A stretch of 64,000 nucleotides of DNA from NCBI RefSeq assembly GCF_021228295.1, contig NZ_JAJQPD010000014.1, forward strand, positions 28,220-92,219, in the 5' to 3' direction. Position 1 is the first letter of the stretch; every line of letters starts with the position of its first letter. A program made the translations under genes and the position numbers. The stretch is from Agromyces humatus. GTDB taxonomy: Bacteria > Actinomycetota > Actinomycetes > Actinomycetales > Microbacteriaceae. Shown here in pieces: positions 54,519 to 62,063 of this stretch. A model generated the notes under the pieces. That model worked only from the letters and a program-made list of their open reading frames with translations, had not been told where the DNA came from and did not search any database.

Positions 54519-54716
54519 GTCGGGCCGCCCGAGCGGCCATCCGGTCTCGCGGTCAGGGTGGTGCCGGACGACGATGCCACGCTGCGCCGCTACGAGGACG
54601 AGCTCGCCGACGGCGGCACGACCTTGCAGCCGCTCGAGGTCACGCCCTGGGGCGACACGTTCGGCATGCTCGATGACCGCGACGGCACGACCTGGCTCGT
54701 GGCGGCGCCGGCCCCT
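54519..54716 (+). pseudogene. Truncated VOC/PhnB-like gene, C-terminal remnant
   Basis: The in-frame stretch ERPSGLAVRVVPDDDATLRRYEDELADGGTT, followed by PLEVTPWGDTFGMLDDRDGTTWLV, is the second half of a PhnB-type VOC protein. The first half and the start codon are missing: upstream sequence in the frame (from 54438) is unrelated. The 3' end abuts the family B palindromic element at 54724, and its stop has been lost, since the frame reads through the element. VOC genes commonly accompany ArsR-SRPBCC pairs, which supports a decayed neighbour gene. Confidence 0.6.
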
Positions 54717-54723
54717 CACGTTG

Positions 54724-54787
54724 CGGGGGTGCTTTCGCGCCAGATTTCGGGGATTCCTGCTCGAAATTGGCGCAGAAGCACCCCCGG
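54724..54787. repeat. Palindromic element, family B, copy 2
   Basis: The left arm GGGGGTGCTTTCGCGCCA (within 54724-54742) and right arm TGGCGCAGAAGCACCCCC (within 54768-54787) pair except for two central bases, with a 25-nt loop. They match copy 1 at 14131-14195 in arm sequence and in the CGGAGCGGGG flank. It follows the truncated VOC frame and lies 31 bp before the stop of the zinc-ribbon gene, in the convergent space. Confidence 0.8.
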
Positions 54788-54818
54788 AGCGGGGGAAGCG
54801 GGGGAAGGGAGTCGGGAC

Positions 54819-55145
54819 TCAGTCGAAGAGCTCGGAGAGCCAGCTCTCCTTCTTCTTCTTGCGGTACTGGCCCTGGTCGCCGTAGCCGCGGTTGTACCCG
54901 CTGTCGTAGGGCTGCTGACCGTATGCCGGCTGCCCGTACTGGGGCTGCTGCGGCTGAGCGGGCGGCGGGGTCGGCGCGGCCGGCGCGGACTGCTGGGCGC
55001 CACCGAGCTCACGGCCCGCACGCTCGACGATCTTGTCGAGCTCGCCCCGGTCGAGCCACACGCCGCGGCACGTGGGGCAGTAGTCGATCTCGATTCCGCT
55101 GCGCTCGCTCATCACGAGCACGGTTCCATCAGTGGGGCACTGCAT
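54819..55145 (-). CDS. zf-TFIIB zinc-ribbon protein
   Basis: A 108-residue protein. The N-terminal zinc ribbon has CPTDG at residues 3-7 and the CPTCRGVWLDRGELDKI motif near residues 23-37 (zf-TFIIB family). A Pro/Gln/Tyr-rich disordered linker with YGQPAYGQQPYDSGYNRGYG follows, then a Lys-rich stretch (RKKKKESW) and the acidic LSELFD end. Such small proteins are common and uncharacterised, presumably nucleic-acid or protein binding. The ATG at 55145 is the only reasonable start. Confidence 0.9.
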   Translation of the reverse strand: MQCPTDGTVLVMSERSGIEIDYCPTCRGVWLDRGELDKIVERAGRELGGAQQSAPAAPTPPPAQPQQPQYGQPAYGQQPYDSGYNRGYGDQGQYRKKKKESWLSELFD

Positions 55146-55324
55146 TCGGGGCTCCTCCTTCGGGGCCGACAGGGTCGATCGGCACGTCCGTCGAGCCTAC
55201 GGAGCGAAGCTGTGCAGTTGCTCGGGTGCGCGGCGGATCCCGATAGGCGGCACTTCGGCGCCTCGAGATCTCGATAGGGCGCTGGCGCGCCCGCTCGATG
55301 CGACGCTCGACCGACGAACGAGAG

Positions 55325-55403
55325 CGAGCGGATGCCCCGGCACGCGCCTCACGAAGAGGCGGTGGCCGTGACATCCGCTCGTCGACCGGCGGCTTCGCCG
55401 CCG
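55325..55403 (-). terminator. Nested hairpins downstream of the first cold-shock gene
   Basis: CGGCGGC-TTC-GCCGCCG (55387-55403) forms a 7-bp stem 18 bp after the csp stop and is the best terminator candidate. Beyond it, CGAGCGGATG (55325-55334) and CATCCGCTCG (55372-55381) form a perfect 10-bp stem with a 37-nt loop; its ends match the hairpin at 53445-53482. A third small palindrome, GGGCGC-N4-GCGCCC, lies at 55277-55292. No gene is seen in 55146-55420. Confidence 0.6.
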
Positions 55404-55420
55404 ATCAGGTGGTGCGAGAA

Positions 55421-55627
55421 CTAGCCGATGACGGTGATGTTCTCGGCCTGCAGGCCCTTGGGGCCCTTGGCGGTCTCGAATTCGACCTTCTGGTTCTCTT
55501 CGAGCGAGCGGTAGCCGCCCGATGCGATCGCGCTGAAGTGCGCGAAGACATCGGCGCTGCCGTCGTCGGGGGCGATGAAGCCGAAGCCCTTGTCGGCGTT
55601 GAACCACTTGACGGTTCCGGTAGCCAT
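55421..55627 (-). CDS. Cold-shock protein, CspA family (first copy)
   Basis: A 68-residue OB-fold RNA/DNA-binding protein. RNP-1 (KGFGFIAP) and RNP-2 (VFAHFSAI) motifs are present, with the family opening [17 protein letters not shown] and ending [15 protein letters not shown]. It differs from the second copy (59283-59486) at about a dozen positions, mostly in the C-terminal half. The ATG at 55627 has AAGGAAAAG upstream. The gene lies 106 bp downstream of the desaturase gene on the same strand, a combination that fits cold adaptation. Confidence 0.96.
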   Translation of the reverse strand: MATGTVKWFNADKGFGFIAPDDGSADVFAHFSAIASGGYRSLEENQKVEFETAKGPKGLQAENITVIG

Positions 55628-55733
55628 ATTCTTTTCCTTCTGTAAAGCCGAGCCGCCGAAACGGCTGCGACGTGCACGACCTGAGGTCGTGCGGGGTTCC
55701 GCGGGCGACGTCCGCCTGCGGAAGTATGTGGGA

Positions 55734-56687
55734 TCAGACCCGACGGAACTGGTTCACCATCGGGCAATCGAATGGGTCGCGTGCGGCGAGGCCGACGCGG
55801 TTGAGGTAGCGGATGACGATGCCGTACGACTGCATGATCGTCGTCTCGGTGTAGGGCACGTCGAGCGTGCGGGCGTACTCGCGCACGATCTCGCGCGCCT
55901 TCGCGAGGTGCGGGCGCGGCATGTTCGGGAAGAGGTGGTGCTCGACCTGGTAGTTGAGGCCGCCGAAGAGCGCGCTCGCCCACATGCCGCCCGAGACGTT
56001 GCGCGAGGTGAGCACCTGCTTCGAGAAGAAGTCGAGCTTCGCATCGGCCGGGATGATCGGCATGCCCTTGTGGTTCGGCGCGAACGAGGCGCCCATGTAG
56101 ACGCCGAACACGGCGAGCTGCACGCCGATGAACGCGAACGCCATGCCGAGCGGCAGCATCCAGAAGATCGCGCCGAAGTAGACGGCGAATCGCGCGGCGA
56201 TGAGGCCGAGCTCGATCCAGCGACCCTTGACGGGACCGCGGGCGAAGAGCGTGCCCATCGACCGGTAGTGCAGGTTCAGGCCCTCGAGCGTGAGCAGCGG
56301 GAAGAACAGGTAGCCCTGCTTGCGCGTGATCAGCGCCATGATTCCGCGCTGCTTCGCGGCATCGGCCTCGACGAACGAGATCGTGTCGAAGTCGATGTCG
56401 GGGTCCTTGCCGACCTTGTTCGGGTTCGCGTGGTGACGCGTGTGCTTCGTCATCCACCACGAGTAGCTGATGCCCACGACGCCTGCGGCGATCGCGCGGC
56501 CCATGCGGTCGTTGGCGGGGCCCGACTCGAGCACCTGCCGGTGCGAGGCCTCATGCGCCAGGAATGCGAACTGGGTGAAGATCAGCCCCAGTGCGCCCGC
56601 GATGAGGAGCTGGAACCAGGAGTCACCGAGCAGGATGAACCCCGCGATGGCTCCGCCGAGCGCGACCAGGAGGATGCCGATGAGCAT
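55734..56687 (-). CDS. Membrane fatty-acid desaturase; true N-terminus uncertain
   Basis: A 317-residue protein from the first canonical start, with the three desaturase His boxes: HEASH, HTRHH (within [14 protein letters not shown]) and QVEHH (within [20 protein letters not shown]). It has four or more helices and is of the DesA3/linoleoyl-CoA desaturase type, introducing double bonds into acyl chains. The frame continues upstream with convincing protein sequence (SLGAIRATKPRTGSPDITRS, then [10 protein letters not shown]) for about 47 codons, to roughly 56828. It contains no ATG, GTG or TTG there, so the gene probably starts at a rare codon such as ATC or carries a 5' mutation. An ATC start would give 364 aa, near the family norm. 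Confidence 0.9.
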   Translation of the reverse strand: MLIGILLVALGGAIAGFILLGDSWFQLLIAGALGLIFTQFAFLAHEASHRQVLESGPANDRMGRAIAAGVVGISYSWWMTKHTRHHANPNKVGKDPDIDFDTISFVEADAAKQRGIMALITRKQGYLFFPLLTLEGLNLHYRSMGTLFARGPVKGRWIELGLIAARFAVYFGAIFWMLPLGMAFAFIGVQLAVFGVYMGASFAPNHKGMPIIPADAKLDFFSKQVLTSRNVSGGMWASALFGGLNYQVEHHLFPNMPRPHLAKAREIVREYARTLDVPYTETTIMQSYGIVIRYLNRVGLAARDPFDCPMVNQFRRV

Positions 56688-56971
56688 CAGGTAGAACCAG
56701 CGCGTGCGGGCGAGCAGGCCCGACTCGCGGACGACCCGTGAGAGAGCGGTGTAACTGCGCGTGATGTCGGGAGAGCCGGTGCGGGGCTTCGTAGCCCGAA
56801 TCGCACCGAGGGATTCGGTGTGAGAGATGTTTGCGTCCCAGCTGGTAATCGACTTCCCAGCCGTGTCACGCGGGTAACCACCCGCTGCAGATGTCTCGAC
56901 ACTACCCGGTCGGCATGGGAACGTGCTGGGAAATCTCGGCGTGGGTCATTCCGGTTCCACCCGTCGACACC

Positions 56972-56993
56972 GTTCACCCGAGGTTCACCCTTC
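56972..56993 (+). promoter_or_regulatory. PHO box upstream of phoX
   Basis: Two adjacent 11-bp direct repeats, GTTCACCCGAG and GTTCACCCTTC, match the actinobacterial PhoP-binding unit (GTTCACC-type direct repeats of 11 bp). A looser GGTTCCACCCG lies at 56953-56963. The box ends 93 bp upstream of the PhoX start, implying induction under phosphate starvation by a PhoR-PhoP system not encoded in the window. The rest of 56829-57085 shows no gene. Confidence 0.8.
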
Positions 56994-57085
56994 GGCCACG
57001 CGGCATCCGCTCACCACGTTCCCGGCCCCGGCAATCTGACCGTGTGCGTCCGGACGCGGCGCACTGAACGTGATGGGAGCCCCTG

Positions 57086-59200
57086 ATGACCATGACCCAC
57101 GAACCGGCGCGCAGCGACGAGACGACCTCGTCGGCGCGCCCCGTCGCACGCCGCACCCTGCTGCCGTTGCTGCCCATGCAGGGGCACACCTCCGGCAAGC
57201 GCAGCGCCGTGACCTGCCACCTCAAGTGCGCCGACGCGTGCTTCCATCCGGTGCCGAACACCTCCGACAACGGGTACTTCCGCGACATCGTGAGCGCGAG
57301 CATGTCGCGGCGCACGGTGCTCGCCGGCGCGAGTGCCGCGGCGGCCGCGATCGTCATCGGCGGCGCCGTTGCCGGTGACGCCGCACCCGCCGCCGCGATC
57401 CCGGGTGGCAACGGCGGCAAGCTCGCCTTCGACCCGATCGCGCCGGTTCCCGCGAGCGTCGACGACGTCGTCGTGCCCGCCGGCTACCAGTGGCGGCCCA
57501 TCATCCGGTGGGGCGACCCGATCTTCTCGGAGGACGACGCGTTCGACCCGCTGCACCAGACCGCCGAGAAGCAGGCCCGCCAGTTCGGGTACAACAACGA
57601 CTACCTCGACATCATCGCCGAGCCGAACGGCAAGCGCGGAGTGCTCGTCGCGAACTTCGAGTACACCAACGAGTCGATCATGTTCCCGCCCGACTTCGAC
57701 CCGGCCGAGCGCAGCCGCATCGCCATGGCGGCGCACGGCTTCGGCGTCGTCGAGGTGACGCGCTCGAAGAAGGGGCAGCCCTGGAGCTATGTCGTCGGCG
57801 CGCCGCGCAACCGGCGCATCACCCTCGACACCCCGTTCACCTTCACGGGCCCCGCCGCCGGCTCCGACCTGCTGAAGACCGTCGAGGACTCGACGGGGAC
57901 CACGGTTCGCGGCACGCTCAACAACTGCGCCGGCGGCACGACGCCGTGGGGCACGATCCTCTCGGGCGAGGAGAACTTCAACGGGTACTTCCGCAACCCC
58001 GGCCAGACCCCGGCCGAGCAGCGCTACGGACTGAACGCCAACGGCGACGGACGCGGCTGGCGGGGCGTCGACCCCCGCTTCGACGGCGTCGCCAACCCCG
58101 GGTACCTCAACGAGCCGAACCGGTTCGGCTGGATCGTCGAGATCGACCCCGAGGACCCGACCTCGACGCCCGTCAAGCACACGGCGCTCGGCCGCTTCAA
58201 GCACGAGGGCGCGAACATCAGCATCTCGACGAGCGGGCACGCGGTCGCCTATCAGGGCGACGACGAGCGCTTCGACTACCTCTACAAGTTCGTCTCGAAG
58301 GACCGCTTCGACGGCTCGAACAGCCCCGCGGCACGAGCCCACAACAAGACGCTGCTCACCGCGGGCACCCTCTACGTCGCGCAGTTCTCGGGCGACTCCC
58401 CCGCCGGCGAGATCGACGGAACGGGAACCGTGCCGTCGGACGGCCAGTTCGACGGCACCGGTCGGTGGGTGCCGCTCGTCATCGACGGCGTGAGCCAGGT
58501 GCCCGGGTTCTCGGCCGCCGAGGTGCTCGTCAACACTCGCCTGGCGGCGGACGCCGTCGGTGCGACCAAGCTCGACCGCCCCGAAGACGTCGAGCCGAAC
58601 CCCCGCACCGGGCGCGTCTACGTCGCATGCACCAACAACACCGACCGCGGCGTTCCGGGTCGCAAGGAGGGCGCGACCGAGGTCAACCCGCGCAACCGCA
58701 ACCGCGACGGCCACATCATCGAGCTCACCGAGAACGGCAACGACGCGGCCGCGACGACGTTCGGCTGGAGCATCCTCATCCTGGCCGGCGACCCCGCCAC
58801 CAACCCGTCGACCTACTTCGCCGGGTACCCGGCCGACAAGGTCTCGCCGATCTCGTGCCCCGACAACGTGGCGTTCGACTCCAAGGGCAACCTCTGGATC
58901 TCGACCGACGGCCAGCCGGGCACGATCGGTCTGTGCGACGGGCTCTTCAAGGTGCCGCTCGAAGGCGCCGAGCGCGGACGCGTGCAGCAGTTCCTGTCGG
59001 TGCCGCGCGACGGCGAGACCTGCGGTCCCCTCATCCACGACCAGGACGGGTCGGTCTTCGTCGCGGTGCAGCACCCGGGTGAGGACGGCTCGTGGGCGGC
59101 GCAGCGGTCGTTCTTCCCCGACTACGTGACGCCCGGCGCCGTCGCCGACGGCAACTGGGGCGGCCCTCGCCCGTCGGTCGTGCAGGTCTGGAAGCCGTAG
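57086..59200 (+). CDS. phoX: PhoX-family (DUF839) secreted phosphatase
   Basis: A 704-residue alkaline phosphatase-like protein. The long N-region (about residues 1-70, with KCADACFHPVPN) precedes a twin-arginine signal, SRRTVLAGASAAAAAIVIGG. The beta-propeller DUF839 core follows, with NNCAGGTTPWGTILSGEENF, the Ca/Fe-binding segment GRFKHEGANI and the C-terminal DGQPGTIGLCDGLFKVPL. PhoX enzymes hydrolyse phosphate esters outside the cell using Ca2+ and Fe3+. The ATG at 57086 follows GGGAGCCCCTG. A PHO box lies 93 bp upstream, and a strong terminator follows 28 bp after the stop. Confidence 0.95.
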   Translation: MTMTHEPARSDETTSSARPVARRTLLPLLPMQGHTSGKRSAVTCHLKCADACFHPVPNTSDNGYFRDIVSASMSRRTVLAGASAAAAAIVIGGAVAGDAAPAAAIPGGNGGKLAFDPIAPVPASVDDVVVPAGYQWRPIIRWGDPIFSEDDAFDPLHQTAEKQARQFGYNNDYLDIIAEPNGKRGVLVANFEYTNESIMFPPDFDPAERSRIAMAAHGFGVVEVTRSKKGQPWSYVVGAPRNRRITLDTPFTFTGPAAGSDLLKTVEDSTGTTVRGTLNNCAGGTTPWGTILSGEENFNGYFRNPGQTPAEQRYGLNANGDGRGWRGVDPRFDGVANPGYLNEPNRFGWIVEIDPEDPTSTPVKHTALGRFKHEGANISISTSGHAVAYQGDDERFDYLYKFVSKDRFDGSNSPAARAHNKTLLTAGTLYVAQFSGDSPAGEIDGTGTVPSDGQFDGTGRWVPLVIDGVSQVPGFSAAEVLVNTRLAADAVGATKLDRPEDVEPNPRTGRVYVACTNNTDRGVPGRKEGATEVNPRNRNRDGHIIELTENGNDAAATTFGWSILILAGDPATNPSTYFAGYPADKVSPISCPDNVAFDSKGNLWISTDGQPGTIGLCDGLFKVPLEGAERGRVQQFLSVPRDGETCGPLIHDQDGSVFVAVQHPGEDGSWAAQRSFFPDYVTPGAVADGNWGGPRPSVVQVWKP

Positions 59201-59228
59201 ACCGAGCCCGAGATCACCCGGGTTACGA

Positions 59229-59264
59229 CGAACGCCCCCGCAGCTTGCGCTGCGGGGGCGTTCG
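59229..59264. terminator. Strong bidirectional terminator between phoX and csp
   Basis: CGAACGCCCCCGCAGC (59229-59244) and GCTGCGGGGGCGTTCG (59249-59264) form a perfect 16-bp stem with a 4-nt TTGC loop. It lies between the stops of the convergent phoX and second cold-shock genes (28 bp and 18 bp away), so it can end transcription in both directions. Confidence 0.88.
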
Positions 59265-59282
59265 CGTGGTGCCTGTGCCGGC

Positions 59283-59486
59283 TCAGAGCCCGCGGATGTT
59301 CTCGGCCTGCAGACCCTTCGGGCCCTGTGCGACCTCGAACTCGACCTTCTGGCCCTCTTCGAGCGAACGGTAGCCGTTGCCCGTGATGGCGCTGAAGTGC
59401 GCGAAGACGTCGGCGCTGCCGTCGTCGGGAGCGATGAAGCCGAAGCCCTTTTCGGCGTTGAACCACTTGACGGTTCCAGTTGCCAT
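59283..59486 (-). CDS. Cold-shock protein, CspA family (second copy)
   Basis: A 67-residue OB-fold protein: [20 protein letters not shown] motifs KGFGFIAP and VFAHFSAI, and ending LQAENIRGL. The ATG at 59486 follows AAGGACAGC; the frame continues to 59609 but only into leader sequence. About 55 of 68 residues match the first copy. A gap of about 375 bp upstream leaves room for the long cold-responsive 5' leader typical of csp genes. Confidence 0.96.
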   Translation of the reverse strand: MATGTVKWFNAEKGFGFIAPDDGSADVFAHFSAITGNGYRSLEEGQKVEFEVAQGPKGLQAENIRGL

Positions 59487-59861
59487 ACTGCTGTCCTTCT
59501 TATTCAGATGGGCCGCTGATGCGGACCCGATGCGACCGACGGTCGATCGCTGCCCCGGCGACACTGTGTCGTCGAAGCGGGGGCGAGGGGCGGGGTTGCG
59601 CTCAGGCATCCGCCTTACTCGTATCGGGTCATGCCACGCGGATCGGTCCGCCTCCGGGCAATCAGATGGAGGCCGGGCAAGTGCCCGCTTGATGGAGGAA
59701 TCAGTGATAGTACCCTATCGGGTTACGCTCAGGTTCACACCGGCTGCGACCCGATTGTGACATTCTGCCGCGCTCGTCGCGTCGGAGTGACGTTGCTCCC
59801 GGGATACGGACCGCCTGTGGATAACAGCTGTTTCATAGTGTCGTGGGGGCACAATGGGGGG
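59487..59861. other. Intergenic region between divergent csp and vanZ-like genes
   Basis: No coding frame is supported in these 375 bp. It probably contains the promoter and leader of the second csp gene (minus strand) and the promoter of the VanZ-like gene. An inverted repeat, GATAG-TACC-CTATC (59706-59719), is the only clear symmetric site. The stretch from about 59690 to 59850 is AT-richer than average. Confidence 0.6.
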
Positions 59862-60413
59862 ATGGATCGCCGCCCCCTCGGTCTCGTCGCTGCCGCATAC
59901 GCGGCCGTCGTGCTGTGGGTCACCGTCGGTCCGGCGCCATGGCGCACCGCCACCCACCAGATCGAGGCCGGCATCCTGAACCCCGGCGCGTGGACCTCGC
60001 CCATCACGTGGACCACCGGGTACCTCTCCGAGATGGTGTTCAACATCGCCATCTTCGTGCCGGTCGGCGTGCTCGCGGCGCTGCTCATCCGCCGTCGCCG
60101 TTGGCCGCTCGCGCTGCTCGCCGGTCTCGCCTTCACGACGATCATCGAGCTCTCGCAGCTGCTCGCTCCCGACCGCGTCTCCGACCCGCGCGACCTCGTC
60201 ATGAACACCGCCGGCTCGGTCGTCGGCGTGTTCCTCGTGCTCGTCGCACGCATGGTTCACCGTGCGGGCGCGGTCGCGGCATCCGAGATTCGGGTGCCCG
60301 GTGAGTCGCTCGCCGACTCGGCGAGCATCGAGCCCGTCCATCCGCGCGAACTCATCGGCGCCGGCGCGGGAGGGCGCTCAGGCACCGGCAGCGCTGCCGA
60401 TCGCGCCGCGTAG
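59862..60413 (+). CDS. VanZ-family membrane protein
   Basis: A 183-residue protein with about four helices and the VanZ core: EMVFNIAIFVPVGVLAALLIRRRRWPLALLAGLAFTTIIELSQLL, then DPRDLVMNTAGSVVGVFLVLV. A polar C-tail of about 45 residues follows. VanZ proteins are associated with teicoplanin resistance or envelope modification in enterococci; the role here is unknown. The ATG at 59862 is preceded by GGGGGG. The TauE gene follows 24 bp downstream. Confidence 0.9.
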   Translation: MDRRPLGLVAAAYAAVVLWVTVGPAPWRTATHQIEAGILNPGAWTSPITWTTGYLSEMVFNIAIFVPVGVLAALLIRRRRWPLALLAGLAFTTIIELSQLLAPDRVSDPRDLVMNTAGSVVGVFLVLVARMVHRAGAVAASEIRVPGESLADSASIEPVHPRELIGAGAGGRSGTGSAADRAA

Positions 60414-60437
60414 CCGGCCGCCAGTACAGTAAGTCGG

Positions 60438-61262
60438 GTGACTTCGCCCGCCCCACTCGCCCCAGCACCCTCGCGGGCATCGTGGGTTCGGCTCGCCCTC
60501 ATCGGCGCTGTGGGCGGGCTGCTCTCGGGAGCGTTCGGCGTCGGCGGCGGCATCCTCATGGTGCCCCTGCTCATCACGTTCGCCCACATGGACCAGCGCC
60601 GCGCCTCCACGACATCGCTCGCGGCGATCGTGCCCACCGCGGTCGTCGGCGCGATCACCTTCTTCGTGAACGGCGAGGTCGACGTGATCGCGGCCGTGTT
60701 CGTGGCCGCGGGCGGCATCGTCGGCGGATGGCTCGGGGCGAGGCTCCTCAAGCGCATCCCGCTCACGTGGTTGCGGTGGATGTTCATCGCCCTGCTCGTC
60801 ATCGTGGCGGCGCGCATGCTGTTCTTCGTGCCCGAGCGCGGCGCGGACCTCGTCGAACTCGACGCGCTCACGATCGTGGCCATGGTCGTGCTCGGCATCG
60901 TGATCGGCGTCGCCGCGGGCCTTTTCGGCATCGGCGGCGGCATCATCATGGTGCCGGCCTTCATCATCCTGCTCGGCATGAGCGACCTCGTCGCGAAAGG
61001 CACGTCGCTCGCGGTGATGATCCCCACTGCGATCAGCGGCACGGTCACCAACGCACGCGGCGGCGTCGTCGACCTGCGCGCCGGCATCATCACCGGCGCG
61101 GCGGCGGCGGTCGCCTCCTTCGGCGGGGTGGCGATCGCGCACGTGCTCTCGCCCGAGTGGTCGACGTGGCTGTTCTCGGCGCTCATCGTGATCGCCACGG
61201 TGCAACTGGCGGTGCGCGCCATCCGCGCGCAACGAAGAGAGAGGAACGAGCGTGGCCGCTGA
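60438..61262 (+). CDS. TauE/SafE-family permease
   Basis: A 274-residue membrane protein with eight or more helices in two repeats. Each begins with the family signature: [20 protein letters not shown] and [20 protein letters not shown]. The linked [15 protein letters not shown] and [14 protein letters not shown] are also conserved. The family exports sulfite or organosulfonates, or imports small anions. The GTG at 60438 is preceded by AGTAAG. Its last codons overlap the start of the DUF2510-TM2 gene by 11 nt. Confidence 0.92.
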   Translation: MTSPAPLAPAPSRASWVRLALIGAVGGLLSGAFGVGGGILMVPLLITFAHMDQRRASTTSLAAIVPTAVVGAITFFVNGEVDVIAAVFVAAGGIVGGWLGARLLKRIPLTWLRWMFIALLVIVAARMLFFVPERGADLVELDALTIVAMVVLGIVIGVAAGLFGIGGGIIMVPAFIILLGMSDLVAKGTSLAVMIPTAISGTVTNARGGVVDLRAGIITGAAAAVASFGGVAIAHVLSPEWSTWLFSALIVIATVQLAVRAIRAQRRERNERGR

Positions 61263-61956
61263 CTCACACCCCGCCGGCTGGTACGACGACGAGGCCGACG
61301 CCGACGCCATCCGGTACTGGGACGGCAGCTCCTGGACTCCCCACACGGCTCCGAAGTCGACGGATGCCGCGGCCCCGAGCAGCTCGCAGTCACCGGCGCC
61401 TGCGGCGGCCGCACTCACGGTGGCCGCGCCGACGCCGGCCGTGCCTGCCGTCGCACCCGCTCCGGTTGCGTCGCCTCCCGTCGACGATTCGATCGACGAG
61501 CTGACATCGGTACGCACGCCGCACACGACCTCGGCAGGCGACCTCAACGAGCACACCACGGTGCCGCTGCCTCCCGAGAGCGGCGGGCCCGCGACATCCG
61601 CGCCGCAGTTCACGTACGACACGTACGGCAATGCGGGGCGCACGTTCCTCGCGACCTGGCTGTTCGCGCTGCTGCTCGGATACTGGGGCGTCGACCGGTT
61701 CTACCTCGGCAAGATCGGCACCGGGGTCCTGAAGCTCATCACCCTCGGCGGGCTCGGCGTGTGGGTGCTCGTCGACCTGCTGCTCGTGCTCACCGGTGCA
61801 CAGCGCGACGCGCAGGGACGCGCGCTCGAGGGCTACGCCGAGCACTCGCGCATCGCCTGGATCGTGACCGGCGGCGTCGTCGCACTCGGACTCCTGTCGG
61901 GGCTCATCTCGGGCATCGTCGGCGTCTCGGGCATCGTCGGTGCGCTTGCGCGATAG
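61252..61956 (+). CDS. DUF2510 and TM2-domain membrane protein
   Basis: A 234-residue protein. The N-terminal DUF2510 motif is [27 protein letters not shown], followed by an Ala/Pro/Ser-rich linker of about 90 residues. The TM2 domain reads [45 protein letters not shown]. Function is unknown; such proteins are frequent in Actinobacteria. The start is GTG at 61252, with AAGAGAGAGGAACGA just upstream. The stop codon (TAG 61954-61956) shares its last base with the start of the family A repeat array. Confidence 0.9.
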   Translation: MAADSHPAGWYDDEADADAIRYWDGSSWTPHTAPKSTDAAAPSSSQSPAPAAAALTVAAPTPAVPAVAPAPVASPPVDDSIDELTSVRTPHTTSAGDLNEHTTVPLPPESGGPATSAPQFTYDTYGNAGRTFLATWLFALLLGYWGVDRFYLGKIGTGVLKLITLGGLGVWVLVDLLLVLTGAQRDAQGRALEGYAEHSRIAWIVTGGVVALGLLSGLISGIVGVSGIVGALAR

Positions 61957-62063
61957 GTTTCGAGACGGCGCTGCGCGCCTCCTCAACCCGCAGGTGGACG
62001 GCGCTGCGCGCCTCCTCAACCCGCAGGTGGAAGGCGCTGCGCGCCTCCTCAACCCGCAGCGGT
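61956..62063. repeat. Family A repeat array (three 33-bp units)
   Basis: After GGTTTCGAG, three consecutive 33-bp units (61965-61997, 61998-62030, 62031-62063) begin ACGGCGCTGCGCGCCTCCTC and end ACCCGCAGGTGG or a variant. The first two are identical and the third differs at several bases. GGTTTCGAGACGG and CTCCTCAACC also form the arms of the hairpin at 26302-26383. The array fills the space between the stops of the convergent TM2 and sigma-factor genes and ends on the base before the sigma stop. Confidence 0.9.

Noticed and set aside
61956..62063. CRISPR array at the 33-bp repeats
   Set aside because: Units are contiguous with no spacer sequences, and the same words form a hairpin elsewhere. 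This is a REP-like repeat.
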